A DNA stretch of 10,230 nucleotides, taken from assembly GCA_005223375.1 (NCBI GenBank), contig RXOD01006481.1, forward strand, positions 1-10,230. The letters run 5' to 3'. The DNA is from Amoebophrya sp. AT5.2 (lineage: Eukaryota; Sar; Dinophyceae; Syndiniales; Amoebophryaceae). The translations under genes and the position numbers were made by a program. Shown one piece after another: positions 1-6,217 of this stretch. Position 1 is the first letter of the stretch. Every line of letters begins with the position of its first letter. The notes under the pieces were generated by a model, which had not been told where the DNA came from, did no database searches, and saw only the letters and a program-made list of their open reading frames with translations.

Positions 1-194
1 CGCCCGCCGCGCAATCGGGGACGCGTGGCTTGTGGCGCCACAGCTGCTTGATGCTGTCGGCGCGCATCTCCTGCTCGGGATCGCTGCTTACAGAAACCGG
101 ACGACGAGGACTTGCTGCACGCAGATCCGCCGCCGAAAACCTCCTCGTAGCGAGCGCGCTGCTCACTGACCTGCGTGGAGGAAGCCTTTGACAT
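1..194 (-). CDS. Possible 5' part of a gene running off the left edge (unrecognised)
   Basis: The minus strand opens with an ATG at 194-192, preceded in frame by a TAG, and reads MSKASSTQVSEQRARYEE. Near the edge a different frame looks much more like protein: it reads QEMRADSIKQLWRHKPRVP and stays open to base 1. The two can be joined in phase by an intron of about 100 bases, with donor CAG|GTCAGT (GT at 170-169) and acceptor GAGCAG|GAG (AG at 72-71). This gives a start of MSKASSTQ followed by EMRADSIKQLW. A simpler alternative is translation from the ATG at 67-65. No domain can be recognised in so short a piece. The strand and the edge frame are fairly believable; the exon join is inference. 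Confidence 0.3.
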   Translation of the reverse strand, partial: MSKASSTQVSEQRARYEEVFGGGSACSKSSSSGFCKQRSRAGDARRQHQAAVAPQATRPRLRGG

Positions 195-651
195 GACCGC
201 CTAGGATGCCCGCTGTGTTCCTGCTCTGGTTCGTTGTATCAAAAAAGAAAAGCGCAGATCATCGATATCGCGCATGGGCCCGGGTCGGGCTTTGTGTACA
301 CACACAGTAAAAGTAAACAAAGAAAATCTTTACTGAATAGTCAGGGAGTACTCAAAAAAAAGAACGCTCTTATCACCAGACGAGGATGTTACTCACTGCG
401 TTTTGAAGATGGAAATTCGTTCACGGTTTGCGTCCCAATTTTGTTTCTCAATCCGCGAATGCGAATAGCATAGATTTACGTTCCCTAGAAGCGTCATGCC
501 CCAAGTTATGGAAAGACGGTTCACGGAAAGAGCAATGAAAGCACGAAGACGAAATCTCCAACGACTCAGAGTTACAAGCGGATCGGACACTACTTTGACA
601 CCCACGGACGCCTGACGTGTGTTCCAGTTTGTGACGGAGACGGAAAAACGC

Positions 652-675
652 AGAGAGAGAGAGAGAGAGAGAGAG
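652..675. repeat. (AG)12 microsatellite
   Basis: A perfect AG dinucleotide tract of 24 bases. On the minus strand it is a pure CT pyrimidine tract, about 460 bases upstream of the possible left-edge start codon. Confidence 0.95.
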
Positions 676-931
676 CGACGCTTTTTCACGAAAAAGATTT
701 CAAGCGCAGGTGGTACGTGTGCACGGAAATCGAAATAGTACTCAGGGCGCGAACTAGTCACGAAAACCAACAATGAAAAACTGCGACCATCACTGCTGCG
801 AACGAAGACGAACTAAAGAGCAAGAGGCCCTACAATGCTACGCGATCCCACGGGCCAGTGACCAGCTGCTGCCATGCGTCTCAGTATCTGTGTGTTGTAC
901 TTCATCCTCCATGACCCAGAGTCGGATCTGA

Positions 932-977
932 TCTTCCGAAAACATCAAGGGCTCTCTTCCGAAAACATCCAGAGCTG
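932..977. repeat. 23-base imperfect tandem duplication
   Basis: Two adjacent 23-base units (932-954 and 955-977) agree at 20 of 23 positions, the first 15 (TCTTCCGAAAACATC) being identical. They lie in DNA with no supported gene. The likely origin is a local slippage duplication that has begun to diverge. Confidence 0.85.
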
Positions 978-1166
978 GAAGTGTCTCTTCATTCCGCATC
1001 TATTCATAGACTACCTATCATTCTGGCTGTCACGGGCCGCCTACATAAGAAATCAAGCGCATAAATATGGATGTTGCTCTTGCCGCTGTTTTATGCAGCT
1101 CATGATGATGAAGAAGTGTTATGTCTGCAAACGTTTTGAAACCGGCAAACAAGCGGCTTCCTATGT

Positions 1167-2074
1167 TTATTTTCCTACATACCGCGAGAAGGCGTTGCCG
1201 AAAATCGTCTCCTCCGCCGGTTTCACGTCGAACAGGTACCATTTCTCGTCCACCTCTCCGCACTCATATTCCCGAATGTATTGGAACACGCCCCTCAGGT
1301 CCTTGCGCCAAGCCGCCCAGAAAGCAGCTCGCTCCAGCTTACCACCCTCAATTAGCTCCGGACGACCGTCCGCCTCGACGAAGACGTAGTCTGCTAACAT
1401 CGGGGAAGCGGCCATGGCGGCTGATTCGCGGTTGATTTGGTCGTCGACGGCAGCAAACATTTTCCGGTAAGAATCCATCTTCTGCTTCTTATCCGAAGTC
1501 TTTCGCGTAGTTCCCACAACTACCGCAGCTTTTTGCAGTTCGTTTGCATTAGCATTGTTCAACGCAAAATCTGAAGTCTGGGGCTGTGCGGACGTCGCGG
1601 CTGCCGTCTTCGCCGGGCCTCTGGGTTTTGCGACTGCCGTGGGCCTGACGACGACGGATCTCGACACAACGGCTCCGGTAATCATCTGCACTCGGCCGTT
1701 GCCGCCCCAGGTAGTAATTCTGTTGCGCTTCTCCTCCTTGGTCAGCGCTTTCTTCACGGGCGCCACGGGGGCCTTCTGCGCGCCTGCGGGAGTCGGCAGA
1801 GCGGTCGGAGGAAGCTGTAGAAAGATGTTTGTTCTCGGTGGAGTGGGCAGCGGCGGTTGTCCAGATTGATTGATGAACGAAGACGCACGTGTTCAAAACA
1901 AAGCGCTCGGCCTCTGAGACCAAGCGGAGGAGAAAAAACAAAGAAGAAAAGTTAAAGTACCATCTTCAGCACTGCGCCGGTGGTTGTCATCTCCGCAGGA
2001 CGTGCAGCAGGCGTGAACATGCCGAGCGCAGCCAAGTGACCAACACTCATCGGACGCATGCAAGCCATCGTCAT
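1167..2074 (-). CDS. Unrecognised basic protein, two-exon model (253 aa)
   Basis: Proposed as complement(join(1167..1814,1961..2074)). The 3' frame is open from a TGA at 1895-1893 to the TAA at 1169-1167 and contains no ATG in its first part, so an upstream exon is needed. Exon 1 starts at the ATG at 2074-2072 (MTMACMRPMSVGHLAALGM) and ends AAGATG|GTACTT. The acceptor is TTTCTACAG|CTTCC, and the join is phase 0. Other in-frame ATGs follow at 2059 and 2020. The protein begins with an Ala/Pro-rich, lysine-containing region (KKALTKEEKRNR), has a low-complexity middle, and ends in a better structured part of about 100 residues (YVFVEADGRPELIEGGKLER, then a Trp-rich WAAWRKDLRGVFQYIREYE stretch). 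I recognise no family. The frame is probably real because it is long, GC-rich and has a globular-looking C-terminus. The exon model is inference. A donor-like GTATGT at 1182-1177 leaves open an alternative last exon. Confidence 0.5.
1815..1960 (-). other. Predicted 146-base GT-AG intron
   Basis: Donor GTACTT directly follows AAGATG, and the acceptor TTTCTACAG follows a pyrimidine run. Removing it joins a start-bearing exon to the long frame in phase 0. A nearer acceptor with a better pyrimidine tract (GGTCTCAG, near 1914) gives an early TGA and was not used. Confidence 0.4.
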
Positions 2075-2655
2075 TTTGAGAGTCGTGGCTCTGTTCTTGA
2101 GAGAAAGAGGGTCCTCAGAGACCTACTGACTTCAGCTTCACGTGCAGCGGAAAATCAATTCTTTCCCTTTCGATGAATGTGTACTTAAACGAAAAACTCT
2201 TTGAGCGAGGAAGGTAGCTGGCGATTAAAGATAGAGTGCCGTGCGTCCTTTGGCATTGCATGGGGATGGGCATGGGGTCGAGTCGCGATAAATCATAACG
2301 AAAACAGCACGATGAATAAGGTCAACGACAGCACCGAAACGAGGCAAGAGGTTGACATTGATTCGCACAAAGAAAACCGACCGCAGAAAGAATTGCTGCA
2401 AACCGACGACTAACTCTTCACGAGACAAAATGACCGAGACACCGACCATGCGTCCAAAAACACAATCAGGACGGCCCGCACGCAAGAAAGGCGAACAAAT
2501 GAACTTCTCAAATGCTGCGTCAACACGCCAGAATGCACTTGTGATCGGTGTGTCGCAGAAAAATGAATGAGAGCTTCCGCATGCTGAACAGCGGTTCGCA
2601 GCAAAAAGGTAAAGATTTTCGGTAGACTATTATTAGTGCGCGCGCAATCCTTCTG
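2075..2655. other. Intergenic: TBP 3' flank and upstream region of the next gene
   Basis: This lies between the TBP stop codon and the start proposed for the next minus-strand gene. Short frames on both strands have no protein-like character. The only notable site is the pyrimidine-rich AG acceptor at 2096-2112 next to the downstream start. No AATAAA-type signal is visible on the minus strand close to the TBP stop. Confidence 0.5.
2096..2112 (-). promoter_or_regulatory. Pyrimidine tract plus AG just upstream of a start codon (possible trans-splice or 5' UTR acceptor)
   Basis: The minus strand reads ACCCTCTTTCTCTCAAG, a 3' splice-site-like signal, 21 bases upstream of the ATG at 2074. In lineages that trans-splice a leader, such as dinoflagellates, this is where a leader acceptor would sit. 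It could equally be the end of a 5' UTR intron. It also supports choosing the ATG at 2074. Confidence 0.3.
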
Positions 2656-4021
2656 CTACTTCTGGTAGTGGAATAGCTTCGGGTACAAATCGTCTAGTGC
2701 CTTGTACAAATCGTCAGTATCCTTCGCACCCGTCAACACGAGTTTGCCGCTGACGAAAATGAGGACTGACAGGGTGCTGGATACCGTCGTCTCAGCAGCT
2801 CCGCTCATCTTCCAGACACAGCCGGAAAACATCTCCGGCTCATAACTCGCCTCCTGCCGGTAGTCGCACGCGAGACCTGTTTTCGTTTTGTTCGATTAGA
2901 CTGCTGGATGGCCTCGTCAAGAATCAATCGACGCAACCAAACTGTTGCCACGACTGCATAAAGCGGCACAGAAGTTGTAGCATAGATTTAATACCTTCCA
3001 GCCTGATCGGGAAGCCAACGTCTGCGATTGCGATTAGGTTTTCCAGCGAGTAGCACGCGAAGCGGGCTTCTTTGTAGCCGATGGCCTGGAAGAGCTTCGC
3101 GATCTTTTTGCCGGCGAGCTTGGCCTCGTCCGGCGACCGCGCGCCGGTGATCATGACTCGGCCGCTCTCGTACACCAGCGCGGTGGCGCGCGGCTCCCGG
3201 TGCCGCACGATCAGGGACGGGGCCTTCTTCGGGTTGTACTCCATGTTTCGCGCTTTGCACACCGCCTCCTCCAGGTTGATCGTGCACTGCAGCTGGAACG
3301 AGGACACGCAGTTGTGGATCATGGGCACCACGTTCACCGGGCGCCGGATGCCGGCCGTCTGCACAATGGCGTTCAGGTTGCCCAAAGCAAAGTTGTCGGG
3401 CGCCTCGGTGGTCACCAGCTGCAGCTTCGCAGGATCGCGCTCCGGAGCGGAAGGCGATGCTGGTTCCGCTTCCGCTTGTTGTTCCGCGCGGTTTTTATCA
3501 TTTTTCCTCTTCGCTGTGGGCCGATGGTTACTGGTGCCGGCGCTCTTAGGGGGGGCAAGCTTGCCGTAGCCGGAAAAAAGCGTGGGCGCTGTGTTCGCGG
3601 CAGCCGCATTTCTCGCGCTGCTCGAGACGGAGCCGCCGACCTGGTGATTCCCGATCCCGTTGGGCAAAACCGCACTGGACGACGAACTCGAGCCGCCAAC
3701 CGGACCGAGGAGACCAACGCCCGAGCCCGACTGCTTTCGTCTCTTCGCATCCGGGCCCCCCAGACCGAACTCCTCTTCTTCCTCGATCGTTGGAAGAAGC
3801 GTCTCCCTAGTGGCTCCTGCAAGCAAGGATGCCCCGCCGGGCCCCGCGGCCGCCGGCCGCGCAGCTGGATGGTTGGTGCCTTTCAGCGCGACCCGTGCCA
3901 AGGAGTCAAGGCGGTCCCCGTCGAAGTCGTCGGCCGCAGAAAGCACGGCGGAAGGGTTCACAAACTTGTCGCCATCCTGCTCGTCAATGTCGAACAGGTC
4001 GTCGAAATCGTCGTCGTCCAT
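2656..4021 (-). CDS. TBP: TATA-box-binding protein (TBP), two exons, divergent DNA-binding face
   Basis: Complement(join(2656..2876,2995..4021)), 415 residues. TBP nucleates the preinitiation complexes of RNA polymerases I, II and III in the nucleus. Residues 1-20 are strongly acidic with interspersed Phe (MDDDDFDDLFDIDEQ). Residues 21-200 are low complexity, with a Ser run near 111-116 and basic patches (AKRRK at 92-96, AKRKNDK at 170-176) that could be nuclear localisation signals. The saddle core spans about 212-415. Repeat 1 has ARNMEYNPKKAPSLIVR and REPRATALVYESGRVMITGA; repeat 2 has FPIRLEG, SYEPEMF and LIFVSGKLVLTGAK, ending at LYPKLFHYQK. The intercalating residues equivalent to yeast F99 and F116 are Ala267 and Tyr284, while F190 and F207 are kept as Phe359 and Phe383. 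The TFIIB-facing glutamates of YEPE are kept. The core matches the usual length of about 180-200 residues; the N-terminal extension is long. Family assignment is secure. Whether it is the general TBP or a TBP-related paralogue is open. Confidence 0.96.
2877..2994 (-). other. 118-base GT-AG intron in TBP
   Basis: Donor GAAG|GTATTA and acceptor AAAACAG|GTCTC. Splicing rebuilds the Gly of FPIRLEG as a split codon (phase 1), so the conserved core continues as EGLACDYRQEASYEPE. Unspliced, the frame ends about 21 codons past the donor. The fit to the TBP family at both sides makes this intron nearly certain. Confidence 0.93.
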
Positions 4022-4805
4022 AATTCGGTTCGATTCAAAAAAAGTTTAACGAAGGACTTCAGTACATAGCAAGTAGACTGCTTTCTTTTCTTTTCGGTCG
4101 TCTGAAGAGATTTTAATATCAAAAATGCACGGGATCGAGATTCGTCCGCTTGATCAGATCAGGACTGCAAAAGGATCCGTCGCTCTATCGATCGAAGCAT
4201 GTGTTCACGAATCGCTTGCGCTTCTCAGAAACAAATTCACGTTAATAAAAGACCGAGTCGTGAACCGTTTGTCAAATCAACATCCAGTAGTAGAGCGTGG
4301 ATCTTTATTAATTCCGCTGGTTTACACAACCAGCAGCAGATTCATTTTCGTTCCATTCCTATTGTACACTGGATAATCCGTGGCGTCGTGCGGTCTTTCA
4401 TTATTGCGTTTCTGTCTTTCGTGCCGCCACAAGCAACCGGTAGCAATCTGAATCAATACGTTACGTCGTAGGTAAACCAGTGATAGCATCAGTTCATCCA
4501 GCACGACTTGGGCCTCAAACGCGGATAAGAAAATAAGTACGTCTGTGTTCTGTTCATTGGTTCACGCGTATACCTTACTTTACCTTCTGGTCATTGGTTC
4601 ATTACGTAAGACCAAAACTACTTCTCAAGCATGGTGCCAAACAATAACGTGGGGATAGTGTACTTGCAAAAAGGCACCGTCATGGAGTCTTCCAGACTTC
4701 GCACCGCCCCATGTTCTAGCAGCCCCCACAGACAGCCCCGCTGAAAAAATATCACTCATCAATCGCATCTCAAAACTCGGCATTTTTACACACACCTCTA
4801 CAACT
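4022..4805. other. Intergenic: TBP upstream region and 3' flank of the membrane-protein gene
   Basis: No protein-like frame is present. Just upstream of the TBP start the minus strand has a T7 run (4043-4037). Further up is a pair of CCAAT-containing 11-base repeats (4554-4564 and 4591-4601). No TATAAA is visible close to the TBP start. Transcription start sites cannot be placed from sequence alone. Confidence 0.5.
4554..4601. repeat. Pair of 11-base direct repeats containing an inverted CCAAT
   Basis: TCATTGGTTCA occurs at 4554-4564 and again at 4591-4601, 37 bases apart. On the minus strand each reads TGAACCAATGA, with a CCAAT core, about 540-580 bases upstream of the TBP ATG. They could be NF-Y type sites or a chance repeat. 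Confidence 0.5.
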
Positions 4806-5666
4806 TCACAACCTGCGCCCGGCGATCTGTTTTCCTCCGTAGTCGTTTTTCGCTGCGGCGTCCCTCGCGGCTTGTTCTTCTGGCGTCAGCGGCCGCGAAG
4901 GCGCAGCCACCACCTTTTCCTTCTCCACCACCTTGTCCGACTTCCTCGCCGCGCCCGAGGCCCGCCCCGCACCTCCAGCAACCAACGCCTCGAACGACAG
5001 CCCCTGCTTCAGGATCGGCCCGAGGAGCGTGCCGTAAACGGTGTGCACGCAGAACATCATGATGGTGGACAAGAACACCACAAACACCAGCATCACGCCC
5101 TCGCTCGTTTCTCCGACCAGGTCGTAGTCCTTGACGATCTTCATCACCGTGGACAGCTGCATCAGGAACATGATGCACGCCATCGGCTGCGCCGCGAAGA
5201 GGCAGAGCGTGGTTCCCCGCCCGTAGAAGGCGAAGAGGAAGGGGTAGCTGAAGCGGCAGAGCATGAACAGAACGCCGAGGTAGACCCCGACATTGCGGTT
5301 CACGAACAAGGTGTAGGAGAGGAAGGAAATCACGAACGGCAACCCCTGCTCGAGCATGTGCGTGGACATCTTCTCCGCGAACACGTACTGTTCGTTGGAA
5401 GAGTTTGCCAGGTATCCCTCGAGCGCGACGAGGCAGTGCTGGAGGAAGGCGTAGGAAAGTAACACGAGAACCACACTCCCATAGTTCTCGAGGTTGGAGT
5501 AGCCGGCGAGTGCGGGTTTGCCGGCAGACGCGCCGGCAGAGTAAAGCCAAATTGTGATCAGGAGGACGGAGTGCACCCAGACGATGGGCCAGTACTTCAT
5601 CTCGTAGGGCTGGCTGCCCCAGAAGTAGGTCGGCCGACCAGCGGTGGAGGAGCGCTGGGCGTCCAT
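4806..5666 (-). CDS. Multi-pass membrane protein, MAPEG-like (286 aa)
   Basis: An intron-free frame from the ATG at 5666 (context AACAAATGG) to a TGA at 4808-4806. Hydrophobic segments lie near residues 25-43, 62-82, 108-124, 125-148, 155-175 and 189-212. The polar C-terminal tail (about 225-286) is rich in Lys, Arg, Ala and Glu and would be soluble. Residues 100-160 resemble MAPEG proteins (microsomal glutathione transferase / leukotriene C4 synthase family): an acidic residue before an LPF turn (HMLEQGLPF), a hydrophobic helix, then GVLFMLCRFSYPFLFAFYG, comparable to the family's R-x-x-Y segment. MAPEG proteins usually have about 150 residues and four helices, so this one has extra helices and a long tail. 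The strict family motif with R-x-x-N-x-x-E is not clearly present. A multi-pass membrane protein is well supported; MAPEG membership and glutathione chemistry are inference. Confidence 0.75.
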   Translation of the reverse strand: MDAQRSSTAGRPTYFWGSQPYEMKYWPIVWVHSVLLITIWLYSAGASAGKPALAGYSNLENYGSVVLVLLSYAFLQHCLVALEGYLANSSNEQYVFAEKMSTHMLEQGLPFVISFLSYTLFVNRNVGVYLGVLFMLCRFSYPFLFAFYGRGTTLCLFAAQPMACIMFLMQLSTVMKIVKDYDLVGETSEGVMLVFVVFLSTIMMFCVHTVYGTLLGPILKQGLSFEALVAGGAGRASGAARKSDKVVEKEKVVAAPSRPLTPEEQAARDAAAKNDYGGKQIAGRRL

Positions 5667-6217
5667 TTGTTCGGATGAACGCTCTTGGTTATCGATCGAG
5701 AATCGATAGGAGGCGAACCTTGTCTGGTTTGATTTGGGTCCTTTAGTCCGTCCTTCTGCTGTTTCTGCTGGCCCAAGCCTGTCGATGTCACAATGGTAGT
5801 GGAAAGTGAGTTTCTGTATATCGTATCGAGCAAGACGTCTCTGTCAGGGTGGTCTATACCTTTCTTCTTCGCTGGTCACTGTTGTCACCGGAGCTTTATG
5901 ATGTGTAGGATACGGGGCGGGATAGGGATTGCATTCACGAACCAAGCGAGGACAGAGAGGCTGCTACGAAGCTCGACACAAAGCGTTCGCAACCGATGAT
6001 GACACAAAGCGTTCGCAACCGATGATGACACAAGCAGGCAGCTGTACATTTGGCGACCGATGTTGTGCCACGAATGCACTGCATTCACGTCGCAACAGAC
6101 TAAACCGCTACAACGCGTCTCAACCGGAGAGAACCTCGCGTGCAGAAGGTCATGATTTACCGAAATCAATTTGGACGAGAACAAACGAATTCCACGACCA
6201 AAGTGCATTTTTCTTCG
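5667..6217. other. Intergenic with a tandem repeat
   Basis: This is the 3' flank of the large gene ending at 6218 and the upstream region of the membrane-protein gene. Frames here are short, and one minus-strand frame near 5833-5597 lacks an ATG at its start. The minus-strand bases before the start at 5666 contain several AG dinucleotides, but no single acceptor stands out. Confidence 0.5.
5975..6033. repeat. 26-base tandem repeat, two full copies plus a partial third
   Basis: Two identical 26-base units occupy 5975-6000 and 6001-6026. The next seven bases (6027-6033, GACACAA) begin a third copy before the match is lost. Exact identity of the full copies points to recent duplication. The array lies about 200 bases past the stop of the large gene, within its likely 3' flank. 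Confidence 0.95.

Larger units (their letters stand above)
195..1166. other. Intergenic stretch without a convincing gene
   Basis: Open frames here (for example 393-773 minus and 874-1166 plus) have low-complexity or composition-driven translations and no recognisable domain. I treat them as noise. For minus-strand transcription the stretch would hold the 3' flank of the gene ending at 1167 and the upstream region of the left-edge gene. It contains an (AG)12 tract and a 23-base tandem duplication, listed separately. Small 5' exons of the left-edge gene cannot be excluded. Confidence 0.5.

Noticed and set aside
393..773. 126-codon minus-strand frame with a Leu-Ser repeat
   Set aside because: The repeat is just the (CT)12 tract translated, and the remainder has no protein-like pattern.
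4025..4035. GGTTCGATTC resembling a tRNA T-loop (B box)
   Set aside because: No matching acceptor, D or anticodon stems surround it, and the left side is TBP coding sequence.
3081..4069. Long plus-strand frames over the TBP gene (3081-3569, 3200-4069)
   Set aside because: These are antisense shadows of GC-rich coding DNA; the TBP core on the minus strand explains the openness.
4316..4334. Perfect hairpin with 7-base arms and 5-base loop (GCTGGTT / AACCAGC)
   Set aside because: Several such short inverted repeats are expected by chance in 10 kb, and it is not linked to a T-run or a gene end.
4872..5462. 196-codon plus-strand frame over the membrane-protein gene, and the 250-codon minus-strand frame beside it
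   Set aside because: Composition is extreme (His/Arg/Glu-rich), as expected for off-frame readings of the real gene.
5690..5708. Perfect hairpin TATCGAT / ATCGATA upstream of the membrane-protein start
   Set aside because: The stem is short and AT-rich and within chance expectation; no second copy with a comparable position relative to a gene was seen.
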